A stretch of 64,000 bases of DNA, taken from NCBI RefSeq assembly GCF_000720135.1, contig NZ_JOIU01000008.1, positions 62,001 through 126,000 on the forward strand, written 5' to 3'. Below are positions 37,172 to 45,547 of this stretch, piece after piece. Each line of letters begins with the position of its first letter. The stretch's first letter is position 1. This DNA is from Streptomyces sp. NRRL S-1022 (GTDB lineage: Bacteria > Actinomycetota > Actinomycetes > Streptomycetales > Streptomycetaceae). Under the pieces are notes generated by a model. That model searched no databases and had not been told where the DNA came from. It saw only the letters and a list, made by a program, of their open reading frames with translations. The translations under genes and the position numbers were made by a program.

Positions 37172-38161
37172 CTAAGTTGACAGCCCCTCAGCGGCCCGTA
37201 TCGCGTCCCGGTACGCCCGTGCCGCCGCGCGGAGTGCCGCTTCCGGGTCGATGCCGGCCGCCTCGGCGCGTACCGCCAGCGCCAGCAGTTCGTAGCCGAT
37301 GCCCTCGCCCCGCGGGAGCGGGACGTCCAGGGCCGCCGTCCGGGTGCGGGAGGCGAGCTTGGCGGCGAGGGCCAGGCCGGGCTGGCCGAGCGGGACGCCG
37401 TCGGTGACGGAGGTGCGCTGCTTCTCCTCGGCCTTGGTGCGCAGCCAGTGCTCCTTGACGTCCTCGGGGGTCTCGGCCCGCTCGTCGCCGAAGACGTGCG
37501 GGTGCCGGTGGATGAGCTTGGCGACGATGCCGCCGGCCACGTCGTCGACGGAGAACGGGGCGTCGGGGTCCTCCTCGGCGATCCGGGAGTGGAAGACGAC
37601 CTGGAGGAGGACGTCGCCCAGCTCCTCGCGCAGTTCCTCGCGGTCGCCGGCCTCGATCGCCTCGACCAGTTCGTACGCCTCCTCGATGCCGTACTTCGCC
37701 AGGCCCTCGTGGGTCTGCCGGGAGGACCAGGGGCATTCGGCGCGGATCCGGTCCATGACCTGCACGAGGTCCAGCAGGCGGGCGCCGGGCAGGTCGTAGG
37801 AGGCGGGGAGCAGCTCCAGCTCCGGCATGGCGGTCCGGCCGGAGCCGGCCAGCCGGGCGAGGCCGTCGGTGAGGGCCGGCTCGCCCTCGCCCGTCGCCAC
37901 GACCACCACCGTGCGCCCGCCGGCGCAGGTGTCCACCAGTTCCCGGGCGGTGGGGGACGCCTGCGCCACCGCTATCCCGGCCTCGCGCAGATACGGCAGC
38001 TGCGGATGGGCGCCGTCCGCGCACAGCACGGCGTCGGCGGTGCGCAGGGCCTGCCAGGCGGGCCAGGACAGCAGGCCGGGGGCCACGCGGTGGCTGGTGG
38101 TGAGCAGGACGACGCGGCCGGGGCTGGATCCGGGACTGGGTTCGGGGCTGATTCCGTTCAC
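37172..38161 (-). CDS. mazG: Nucleoside triphosphate pyrophosphohydrolase MazG (long actinobacterial form)
   Basis: A 329-residue house-cleaning enzyme that hydrolyses (aberrant) NTPs to NMP and PPi. The C-terminal two thirds is the MazG domain: ECPWSSRQTHEGLAKYGIEEAYELVEAI contributes the EExxE metal ligands, with ELREELGDVLLQVVFHSRIA next and the second motif DVAGGIVAKLIHRHPHVFGD. The N-terminal ~110 residues (VVLLTTSHRVAPGLLSW) form the tetrapyrrole-methylase-like extension common in actinobacterial MazG. The start is uncertain: GTG 38161 is used, GTG 38179 is possible, and neither has a good ribosome site. Confidence 0.9.
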   Translation of the reverse strand: MNGISPEPSPGSSPGRVVLLTTSHRVAPGLLSWPAWQALRTADAVLCADGAHPQLPYLREAGIAVAQASPTARELVDTCAGGRTVVVVATGEGEPALTDGLARLAGSGRTAMPELELLPASYDLPGARLLDLVQVMDRIRAECPWSSRQTHEGLAKYGIEEAYELVEAIEAGDREELREELGDVLLQVVFHSRIAEEDPDAPFSVDDVAGGIVAKLIHRHPHVFGDERAETPEDVKEHWLRTKAEEKQRTSVTDGVPLGQPGLALAAKLASRTRTAALDVPLPRGEGIGYELLALAVRAEAAGIDPEAALRAAARAYRDAIRAAEGLST

Positions 38162-38301
38162 GAACCGAACGTAACCCACTGCACCGGGGAGCGGATCGCG
38201 TTGTCCACAGGGCCGACGGGGTCGTGCGATCGTATGACCGGACCCGCTGCCGCGCCCCCGGCCGGCCCAAGCCTGACCGGGCGGCCCGGGCCGTGGCCGG
38301 C

Positions 38302-38952
38302 CTACGCGGTGACCGGCTCGCCGCCCGCCGTCGTGACCTCCCGCACCCACGGTGTGTCGGCGTCCACCCGGCTGCTCTTCTGCACGTCCCAGGCGCCGTA
38401 GCGCGGGTTGAGGTCGACGTGGAGTTCCTCCGAGGCCTTGGACAGGGCCTTCCAGAAGGCGGGCTGGCTGGTGTCGGTGCCGAGCCGGGAGGCGAGCTTC
38501 TGCGCCTCCAGTTGCAGGCGCAGGTTGTCGTCGAGGCGGGCCGGGGCGATGCCGTACTTCTGCAGCCAGGCCGCCTCCAGGCCCTTGCCGCCGCCGGCCT
38601 GCCGCTCCAGGTCCCCGCGCATCCGCTGGATCTCGCTGCGGGTGACCGTGATGCCCCGGTCCTGCGCGGCGCGGTGCAGTACCCGGTCGAGCACCATGTT
38701 GTGCAGGGTGTCGCGGGTCAGGCCGCTGGTGGAGGAGACGACCTGCTGGTACTGCGTCTGGTCCGGCACCGCGGCCCGCTGGGCCTTGCGGACCTCGTCG
38801 ACCCGGCTCTCCAGCTGGGCGACGGTGATCCGCTGCCCGCCGACGACGGCGGCTGCGCCCGGGTGCGCATCGTTTCCGCAGGCGGTCAGCAGGGGTGCCG
38901 CGGCGGCGATCGCGGCGGTGAGGACGAGCGCGGTGCGACGGCGGCGGTGCAA
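38302..38952 (-). CDS. SurA-N-like chaperone lipoprotein
   Basis: A 216-residue exported lipoprotein. The N-terminus is basic and hydrophobic with a lipobox LLTAC, giving lipidated Cys 25. The mature part is related to the SurA N-terminal domain (AAVVGGQRITVAQLESRV, then LDRVLHRAAQDRGITVTRSEI), helical with no PPIase domain, suggesting a chaperone for exported proteins. The start is an unusual TTG at 38952: AGGAGG stands 5 bases before it, and no ATG/GTG gives a better fit. Its usual neighbour in actinobacteria is mazG, as here. Confidence 0.85.
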   Translation of the reverse strand: MHRRRRTALVLTAAIAAAAPLLTACGNDAHPGAAAVVGGQRITVAQLESRVDEVRKAQRAAVPDQTQYQQVVSSTSGLTRDTLHNMVLDRVLHRAAQDRGITVTRSEIQRMRGDLERQAGGGKGLEAAWLQKYGIAPARLDDNLRLQLEAQKLASRLGTDTSQPAFWKALSKASEELHVDLNPRYGAWDVQKSSRVDADTPWVREVTTAGGEPVTA

Positions 38953-39079
38953 GGGAACCTCCTGAGGAGATTGTGCGACGGTGCACAAGGTCTTGCGGTG
39001 ATCGATGGTAGGCAGTGGGCGGGCCCTGGCCAACCCATTCGACCAACGATTCGCACCCGCTTCGGGCACCGCCACGTGC

Positions 39080-40615
39080 CTATCCGCGCACCTGTCCCAG
39101 CCACTGGAGGGTCCGGCGGACCTCCATGGCCATCGGGTGGCCCGGGCCGTGCAGCCGCTCCACGTCCAGGACCAGCCGGGCGAGCGTGTCGTGCGCGGCC
39201 GGACGGTCGCCGAGGGCGAGCAGGAGGTGGCCGATGCGGCGGCGGACCTCGTGGGCGAGCTGCGGGTCGCCGGAGACGTACTGGTTCTCGTAGTACGGCA
39301 GCAGCGCGCGGTACTCCGCGAGTGCCGCCGCCGGTTCGCCCAGCTGCTCCAGGCACTGCGCGGCCTCGTAGCGGTAGCGCAGCGACTGCGGGTCGGCCTG
39401 GCCGGCCTCGGCGGCGCGTTCGTCGCCGAGGCGGCGCAGTTCGGGCAGCGCGCGCCGGTACTGGCCGTCGTCCATGAGTGTGGCCGCGTACTGCTTGCGC
39501 AGGGTGCGTACCACCGGGGAGTGCTCGCCGTGCTGCTCGGCGGCGGCCGGCAGGATCGCGCCCAGGATGTCGACGGCCTGCGTGATGCGGCCCTCGCCCA
39601 GCAGGCGCTTGACCTCGTCGACGGCGGCGGCGACATCGGGCTTCTCGGCCACCGGCGGGGCCGGCGCGACCGGGGCGGGCTGTGGCGCGGGGGTCCTGGC
39701 GCGGTCCGGCCAGGGGGCGTGCGGGCGCAGGAAGGGGCGGGTGGGGTCCAGGGGCGCGCCCGTGGGCGTCCCGCGCGCGGGCAGCAGCAGTGCCAGGTCC
39801 TCGTACACCTCCTGCGCGGACGCGGGGCGGTGCTGGGGGTCCTTGGCGAGCAGCCGCAGCACCAGCGCCTCCAGCGCCTCGGGCACCTCGGGGCGGATCC
39901 GGCGCACGGGCAGCGGCGGCTCGTACAGGTGCCGGTGCAGCACGCCCAGCGCCGTGGAGCCGGCGAACGGCACCTCGCCGCTGAGCAGTTCGTGCATCAG
40001 CACACCCAGCGCGTACAGGTCGGTGTACGGGCCGACCGCGCCGCCCATCGCCTGCTCCGGCGCCATGTAGGCGGGCGAGCCGATCGGGGAGCCGGTGTGC
40101 GTGAGGCGGGTGGTGTCGGTGTCCATCACCGAGGCCACGCCCAGGTCGAGGACGGTGACCGTGCCCTCCTGCTTCACCATCACGTTGCGCGGCTTGAGGT
40201 CGCGGTGCACGATCGGCACGGCGTGCACGGCGCTCAGCACGGCGCACAGCTGCGCGGCCACCGCGACCGCCCACTGCCACGGGTACGGGTCGTGCTCGGC
40301 GAGGTGGTCGGAGAGGTCGGCGCCGTCGACGTACTGCATGACGAGGAACAGTTCCTCGCCCTCGCTGCCCGCGTCGTGCACCGTCACCAGCCCGGGGTGG
40401 TCCACCTGCGCGGTCACCCGGCACTCGCGCACGAACCTGCGGCGCAGCTCGTCCGCCTCCTGGCCCGCCACCTTGTCGGGGCGCAGCAGCTTCACCGCCA
40501 CGCGCCGGTCGAGCCTGCGGTCGTACGCCGTCCAGACCTGGCCCATGCCGCCCTGCCCGATGAGCGTGGACAGTTCGTAACGGCCCGCGATCATGCGCCC
40601 CGTCGCCACGGTCAC
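39080..40615 (-). CDS. Hanks-type serine/threonine protein kinase with TPR-like C-terminus
   Basis: A 511-residue kinase. Subdomains are complete: glycine loop LIGQGGMGQVW, VAVKLL (lysine), catalytic loop VHRDLKPRNVMV, DLGVASV (DLG instead of DFG), AYMAPEQAMGG, and DLYALGVLMHELLSG. After a Pro/Ala-rich hinge (about 285-325), residues about 330-510 are helical with TPR-like spacing (LLGEGRITQAVDILGAILPA, YRYEAAQCLEQLGEPAAALAEY). No transmembrane segment is visible, so it is cytosolic. GTG 40615 overlaps the stop of the upstream membrane protein (GTGA); ATG 40594 is an alternative. Sensing may be through the membrane partner. Confidence 0.92.
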   Translation of the reverse strand: MTVATGRMIAGRYELSTLIGQGGMGQVWTAYDRRLDRRVAVKLLRPDKVAGQEADELRRRFVRECRVTAQVDHPGLVTVHDAGSEGEELFLVMQYVDGADLSDHLAEHDPYPWQWAVAVAAQLCAVLSAVHAVPIVHRDLKPRNVMVKQEGTVTVLDLGVASVMDTDTTRLTHTGSPIGSPAYMAPEQAMGGAVGPYTDLYALGVLMHELLSGEVPFAGSTALGVLHRHLYEPPLPVRRIRPEVPEALEALVLRLLAKDPQHRPASAQEVYEDLALLLPARGTPTGAPLDPTRPFLRPHAPWPDRARTPAPQPAPVAPAPPVAEKPDVAAAVDEVKRLLGEGRITQAVDILGAILPAAAEQHGEHSPVVRTLRKQYAATLMDDGQYRRALPELRRLGDERAAEAGQADPQSLRYRYEAAQCLEQLGEPAAALAEYRALLPYYENQYVSGDPQLAHEVRRRIGHLLLALGDRPAAHDTLARLVLDVERLHGPGHPMAMEVRRTLQWLGQVRG

Positions 40616-41238
40616 CGGCCGCCCTCGCCGCGGCCCTCTTGTCCGTCGTGCCGGCGCAGGTAGTCGCTCAGTTCGTCGAGTTCGGCGCGCACCTGGTCGA
40701 TGCGGGCGGGCGCGGGACGCTGCGGCGGCTCGGCCCGCGGCACCGGGGGCACCGGGGTGTGGTGCACGGGCGGCTGGGGCACCGGCGTGTGGTGCGCGGG
40801 CGGTACGGGCTGCTGCGGCACCGGGCCGGGCGTCGCGTACGGCGGTGCCGGGTGCCCGTAGCCGTAGGGGCCGTGCACGGTGGGCGCCTGCGCGTGCGCG
40901 TACCCGGCGAACGTCCGCTGCTGGTGCACCCGGATGTCCACGACCAGGTAGTACACCGCGGACACCACGCCGAGGAGCAGGAGCAGCCCCAGCGCGAGGT
41001 CGCTGCGCCAGTCCGCCTCCGGCAGTTCGCCGACCACCACCAGCCCCGTGATGGACAGCGGCAGGCTCAGCCAGGCGATCAGCCAGTCGTACGAGCGGCC
41101 CCGCACGAAGGCGGCCCGGAACAGCGGGAGGCAGGACAGCAGTCCGCACGTGAGGGCCCCGGCCGCCGCGAACATCACGCGCAGGGATATGACCGTTCCC
41201 GCGCTGCGCGGAGGCGGCACCGTGCCGTGGCCGTACAT
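40612..41238 (-). CDS. Membrane protein coupled to the Ser/Thr kinase
   Basis: A 208-residue protein with four hydrophobic segments in the first ~105 residues (VMFAAAGALTCGLLSCLPL, DWLIAWLSLPLSITGLVVVG, LALGLLLLLGVVSAVYYLVV and a weaker one), followed by a cytoplasmic Pro/His/Tyr-rich tail (HTPVPQPPVHHTPVPPVP) and a charged C-terminal helix. The tail is suitable for binding a partner such as the kinase whose start codon overlaps its stop. No known family recognised. ATG 41238. Confidence 0.65.
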   Translation of the reverse strand: MYGHGTVPPPRSAGTVISLRVMFAAAGALTCGLLSCLPLFRAAFVRGRSYDWLIAWLSLPLSITGLVVVGELPEADWRSDLALGLLLLLGVVSAVYYLVVDIRVHQQRTFAGYAHAQAPTVHGPYGYGHPAPPYATPGPVPQQPVPPAHHTPVPQPPVHHTPVPPVPRAEPPQRPAPARIDQVRAELDELSDYLRRHDGQEGRGEGGR

Positions 41239-41391
41239 GACTGCTCCTGGACCGAGTGGGACCGATGGGGACGGACGCCGACGGGACGGTGTCCGGGTCG
41301 GAGTCCGAGCGTATAGGCCGACAAGGACAACCGGTCACGGGTTGTACCGAACCGTTGCCGCACTGATCACTTCCCTGTGTCAGGGCCGGGT

Positions 41392-43707
41392 TCAGCCGGG
41401 TGCGACCGTGCCGTCCGTCAGTCCGTCGTACATCCCGCGCACGAGCTGCTCCCCGAGCCGGCTCGCCTGCCGGAGCGCCCGCTCGAACTCGTCGAGTGCG
41501 CGGAACCGTGCGCCGTAGCGCCGCTGTTCGTCCAGCGGGAGCCGGGGCAGGTGCAGCCGGCGCACGTCCAGCCGGGTCGCCGTGGAGGCGTAGCTGGTGG
41601 CCTGCCGGTTGTTGGCGGTCCCGCGCAGGAACCCGGCGAGGAACCACGGGTCGAGCGCCGTGCGGTCGGGGCGCAGCAGGACGAGGTTGCGCCCCAGGGC
41701 GGCGCCGCCCGTGGCCTCGTCGATCACACGCGTCACCGCTCCCCCGCCGAGCACCGGCACGACGACGTCGCCCGGCTCGGTCAGCACGGCCTCCTCCTCG
41801 CTCTCCGGGAGCGTGCCCGACGGTGCCGTGCCGGCCAGGACGTCGTGGTCGGTGAGGACCGGCACGCGCGCGTGGCCGCCGTTCCCGCCGGTGCGCAGCA
41901 CCAGCGCGCCCCCGCGCGCGAGTTCACCGACGGTGGTGAGCGGCCAGCGCGCGGGCGGTGCCGGGTCGGCGGGCGGCGGGGTGAGGTCCGCGGTCAGGCG
42001 CAGGGTCGCGCCCAGGCGCTCACGCACCCGCGTGAGCTGCTCCGCGCCGTCGGCGACCGCAGGCGGCAGATGGCGGGCGGGCGCGAGGTCCACGTCGTCG
42101 TCGAGGAGTTCGATGACCGGCACCGAGCGGGCCAGCCCCGGACGCTCCGTCAGCCGCCCCGCGCGCGTGAAGGCGCGCCAGGCGTCCGTCACGGCCTCCC
42201 GTACCGCCTCCCAGTCCGGGCCGCCCCGCCCCTCCCCGGCGAACCTCCCGGTGTCCACGAGCAGCACCTCGGGCGTCGCCGGCATCCGGTCGGGCCGGCG
42301 CAGCACCCACAGGTGCAGCGGGATGTTGTACGGCGGTGCCGCGCCGACCGGCAGCGCCACGACGGCCCGCAGCGCGCCCCGGCGCAGCAGATCGGCCCGG
42401 ATCCGGCGCCCGGAACGGCGGGAGGCCGCGGCCGGCGGCATGAGCAGTACGGCGGTGCCGCCGTCGGCCAGCCGGGCCAGCGCGTGCTGCACCCAGGCCA
42501 GCTCGGACTCGGTGCGCGCCGGGAAGCCGTACTCCCAGCGGGGGTCGTAGGCGAGTTCGTCGTGGCCCCAGTTGCGCTCGTTGAACGGCGGATGGCACAG
42601 GACCACGTCGGCGCGCAGGCCGGGGTGGGCGTCGGCGCGCAGGGTGTCGCCGGCGGCGGCGCGCACGGTGGCCCGGCCGTGCAGCGCCAGCCGGAGCGCG
42701 CTGAGCGCGGCCAGCTCGGGGGCGCCGTCCTGGGCGTACAGCTCCTGGTCGGGACGGGGGGCGACGGCGCGCAGCAGGGCGCCGGTGCCGCAGGCGGGGT
42801 CCAGCGCGGTACGGGCCGGTCCGGCGAGGTCGGCCATGAGACCGGCGAGTTCGGCCGGGGTCAGCGTGTACTGCCGGGGGTTGGCGTCCAGGTGCCGGCC
42901 CAGCAGGAACTCGAACGTCTGCCGCGCCCCCGCCTCGGCGGCCAGCTCGGCGACCCCGCGGAGGAGGGGGGCGGAGGGGAGGAGCTGGGGGGCGGAGGGA
43001 GTACGGAGGGCGGGGGTGGGCGGGGTGGCTTGGGGCGAGCCCGCCGTGGCTGCCGGCACAACCGCCGTGGCCGCTGTGGCTGGGGTGGCTTGGGCGTCCG
43101 CGCCTGCGGCGGGCGTGCCGGCGACGGGCGCGGCTGTGGCGGGTGCGGCTGTGGCGGAGTGTCCGGCCGTCGTGCCGTGCACCGTCGACGGTCTGTGAAT
43201 AGTTGGCGGGGTGTTCACACCAGCTGCCGTGACCGAAGCGCTCACACCGGCCCCCGCGTCGGCAGCGTTCACACCCCCGGCACCGGCCGCCGCGTTCACA
43301 CCGCCTCCGCCGACGCCCAAGCGCGGGCTCAGTACCTGCTCCAGCGCCCCCGGCAGCACCGCGGCCAGCCTGGCGTCCGAGCCCGCGCTCGCGTCGAGCC
43401 ACACGGTGGGCCGTTCGTTGATGAGCAGCAGCACGCAGCCGGCGTGCACCAGGGCCGTCAGCGGGCCTTCCGGATGGCCGGCGAGCTGCTGCCAGACGCG
43501 CTCGCGCAGCGGGACCTCGGCGAGTTTGCCCTGCCTGCGCAGCCATGCCTCGACCTCGGCAAGGGCGAAGGACGGGCTGGTCTCGGTACCCCCGACCGGC
43601 TTCGGGAAGTCGGCGTGCCGGCGGCGCCAGTTGCTGACGGCGGCACGGCCCACTCCGGCGAGCCGCGCGATACCGGCTGCGGTCACCTCTGTCGCGTTGT
43701 CCTGCAC
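41392..43707 (-). CDS. N6-adenine DNA methyltransferase-like protein with HTH and specificity-like tail; motif IV altered
   Basis: A 771-residue protein. Residues about 10-35 are a helix-turn-helix (GIARLAGVGRAAVSNWRRRH). A long Ala/Thr/Pro/Val low-complexity linker (about 120-240) follows. The methyltransferase core has motif I DPACGTGALL at 303 and motif IV CHPPFN, where His 372 replaces the usual Asn of NPPF/NPPY. The C-terminal ~200 residues resemble a type I specificity (HsdS) region ending in LPLDEQRRYGARFRALDEF. No nuclease domain or restriction gene is adjacent. The His substitution may abolish methylation, so a binding or regulatory role is possible. GTG 43707. Diverges from the 43895 gene. 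Confidence 0.82.
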   Translation of the reverse strand: MQDNATEVTAAGIARLAGVGRAAVSNWRRRHADFPKPVGGTETSPSFALAEVEAWLRRQGKLAEVPLRERVWQQLAGHPEGPLTALVHAGCVLLLINERPTVWLDASAGSDARLAAVLPGALEQVLSPRLGVGGGGVNAAAGAGGVNAADAGAGVSASVTAAGVNTPPTIHRPSTVHGTTAGHSATAAPATAAPVAGTPAAGADAQATPATAATAVVPAATAGSPQATPPTPALRTPSAPQLLPSAPLLRGVAELAAEAGARQTFEFLLGRHLDANPRQYTLTPAELAGLMADLAGPARTALDPACGTGALLRAVAPRPDQELYAQDGAPELAALSALRLALHGRATVRAAAGDTLRADAHPGLRADVVLCHPPFNERNWGHDELAYDPRWEYGFPARTESELAWVQHALARLADGGTAVLLMPPAAASRRSGRRIRADLLRRGALRAVVALPVGAAPPYNIPLHLWVLRRPDRMPATPEVLLVDTGRFAGEGRGGPDWEAVREAVTDAWRAFTRAGRLTERPGLARSVPVIELLDDDVDLAPARHLPPAVADGAEQLTRVRERLGATLRLTADLTPPPADPAPPARWPLTTVGELARGGALVLRTGGNGGHARVPVLTDHDVLAGTAPSGTLPESEEEAVLTEPGDVVVPVLGGGAVTRVIDEATGGAALGRNLVLLRPDRTALDPWFLAGFLRGTANNRQATSYASTATRLDVRRLHLPRLPLDEQRRYGARFRALDEFERALRQASRLGEQLVRGMYDGLTDGTVAPG

Positions 43708-43792
43708 CGGCCCTGCTCCCCTCGTCCCGTGTGTGCGCCGAGCATACCGGCGTACACAAGATCTACTCGTTCACGGCGTGTACTCGACTCAT

Positions 43793-43822
43793 CATGTGAA
43801 CCGTGTTGACTCGGTTCACATG
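43793..43822. promoter_or_regulatory. 11-bp inverted repeat overlapping a -35 box
   Basis: CATGTGAACCG (43793-43803) and CGGTTCACATG (43812-43822) with an 8-base spacer form a perfect 30-bp operator-like element in the divergent gap between the methyltransferase and the gene at 43895. TTGACT (43806-43811) sits in its centre and can be the -35 of the rightward gene; the -10 is not clear. Confidence 0.55.
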
Positions 43823-43894
43823 CTCTGTTCTTATTGACCCAGCGAACAGCGGCCACCGGAGGGGGAGGCCGCAACACTCGGGGAGGGGTTCGCC

Positions 43895-44581
43895 ATGGGT
43901 ATGAAGGCCAAGGTCGCGTTCGGTGCGGTCGTCGGGCTCGTCGTCATCGGCGCCGTGTCCGCGAACGCCGGAAACGACGGCAAGGACGGCGTGTCCGGCA
44001 CCGGCCACAAGGGCTCCTCGGCCTCGGCCGGGCACGAGTCCGGGGGCACGAAGGACTCCGGTGGCGCCGGGGCGGCCGGGAAGAAGGCCGCGTTCGGGGG
44101 CGACGGCGACTACCGGGTCGGCACCGACGTGCAGCCGGGGACGTACCGCACGGCCGGGAACACCGACGGCCTGTGCTACTGGGAGCGCGCCAAGGACGCC
44201 TCCGGCGAACTGGACTCCATGCTCGCCAACGACAACGTCAGCGGCACGAGTTACGTGACCATCAAGCCCACCGACAAGCTCTTCAAGTCCCACGGCTGCG
44301 AGGGCTGGGAGGCCGTGGACCCGAAGGCCAAGGGCACGCCCGGTTCCTCGATGGACGGCGACGGGGGCATGTACAAGGTCGGCACCGACATCGCGCCGGG
44401 CACCTACCGGTCGGCCGGGAACACGGACGACGGCTGCTACTGGGAGCGCGTGAAGGACGCCGGTCACGGCCTGGACTCGATCATCGCCAACAACAACGTC
44501 AAGGGGACGGCCGTCGTCACCATCAGCCCGTCGGACGCCTACTTCAAGACGAACGGCTGCGGCGACTGGAAGAAGGCCTGA
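43895..44581 (+). CDS. Secreted protein with two tandem Cys-containing repeats
   Basis: A 228-residue exported protein. A hydrophobic segment (about 5-25) serves as signal or anchor, a Gly/Ser/Lys linker follows, then two ~67-residue repeats (72-138 and 159-225) that align across their length: YRVGTDVQPGTYRTAGNTDG versus YKVGTDIAPGTYRSAGNTDD. Each repeat has two Cys (94/135 and 181/222), likely an intradomain disulfide, and a CYWERxKDA core. I recognise it as a repeated extracytoplasmic domain but cannot assign a function. ATG 43895 follows GGGGAGGGG. It is divergent from the methyltransferase and precedes a lipoprotein gene by 90 bases. Confidence 0.75.
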   Translation: MGMKAKVAFGAVVGLVVIGAVSANAGNDGKDGVSGTGHKGSSASAGHESGGTKDSGGAGAAGKKAAFGGDGDYRVGTDVQPGTYRTAGNTDGLCYWERAKDASGELDSMLANDNVSGTSYVTIKPTDKLFKSHGCEGWEAVDPKAKGTPGSSMDGDGGMYKVGTDIAPGTYRSAGNTDDGCYWERVKDAGHGLDSIIANNNVKGTAVVTISPSDAYFKTNGCGDWKKA

Positions 44582-44671
44582 CTCCTTCTCCCACCCGCTC
44601 CTCTCACCCGCCCCTCCCAGCCACCTCTCTCGACCACTCCGCTCACTCACTTCTCTCAGCAAGGAACCGTC

Positions 44672-45424
44672 ATGCGTCGTACCGCTCTTGCCGCCCTCTG
44701 TCTCGCCGCCGCGGCCACCGCGGGACTCACCACCGGCTGCCAGTCGGGGCAGGACTCGGCGGACAGCAAGCCGAAGGGCCCGTTCGCCGGACTGAGCGGC
44801 GGCCAGATCACCGAGCGCGCACTGAAGGCGACCACGGGTGCCCCGTCCGTGCGGCTGAAGGGCCGGATCGACGACGACGAGAGCAAGGGCACCATCGACC
44901 TCGACATGGCGCTCAACGGCAAGGGCGAGTGCGCCGGCACGCTCAGCATGAACGGCCAGGGCAAGGCCGACCTGATCAGGACCGGCAGCAGCGTCTACAT
45001 GAAGTACGACGAGGAGTTCCTGCGCGCACAGAGCGAGGGCGAGTCCAAGGAGGACACCGACGCGGCGGTGGACATGCTGGCCGGGAAGTGGACCAAGATG
45101 GCCATGAAGGGCCAGGACGCCAAGGACCTCGCGAGCTTCTGCGACCTGAACTCGGTGCTCGGTGACGTGAGCGACGGGGACTCGGCGGGCACCACCCGCG
45201 GGAAGACCACGCGGATCGACGGCGTCCCCGCGATCGCCCTGCACGAGAAGGACGGCAAGGAGCGCTACACGGCGTACGTGGCGACCGAGGGCAAGCCGTA
45301 CCTGCTGCGGGTCGACATCGTGTCCGGCACGAAGAAGCCGGAGCACCTGTCGTTCGTGGAGTACGGCAAGCCGGTCCCGGCGCAGAAGCCGGCGGGGAAG
45401 ATCATCGACCTGGACGCGCTGTAG
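44672..45424 (+). CDS. Lipoprotein of LppX/LprG (LolA-like) type
   Basis: A 250-residue lipoprotein with lipobox LTTGC (lipidated Cys 23). The mature part is beta-rich with ALKATTGAPSVRLKGRIDD, GTIDLDMALNGKGECAGTL and SVYMKYDEEFL, the repeating pattern of the mycobacterial LppX/LprG fold that carries lipids in a half-barrel cavity. It likely binds or transports lipids outside the membrane. Same strand and close to the preceding secreted protein; ATG 44672 has AAGGAACC just upstream. Ends in a perfect palindromic terminator. Confidence 0.75.
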   Translation: MRRTALAALCLAAAATAGLTTGCQSGQDSADSKPKGPFAGLSGGQITERALKATTGAPSVRLKGRIDDDESKGTIDLDMALNGKGECAGTLSMNGQGKADLIRTGSSVYMKYDEEFLRAQSEGESKEDTDAAVDMLAGKWTKMAMKGQDAKDLASFCDLNSVLGDVSDGDSAGTTRGKTTRIDGVPAIALHEKDGKERYTAYVATEGKPYLLRVDIVSGTKKPEHLSFVEYGKPVPAQKPAGKIIDLDAL

Positions 45425-45430
45425 GAACCG

Positions 45431-45462
45431 GTGACCGTGCGCCGGGCCCGGCGCACGGTCAC
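45431..45462 (+). terminator. Perfect 32-bp palindrome after lipoprotein gene
   Basis: A continuous palindrome (half GTGACCGTGCGCCGGG, centre 45446/45447) begins 7 bases after the stop. Its size and position fit a transcription terminator; an extruded cruciform is also conceivable. Confidence 0.7.
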
Positions 45463-45547
45463 AGCGGGTGCCGCGCCCAGACGTTGGACACCGGCCTACG
45501 CGGACACCGGTTCACGCGGTCGCCGGTTCACTCGGTCGCCGGGTGGG

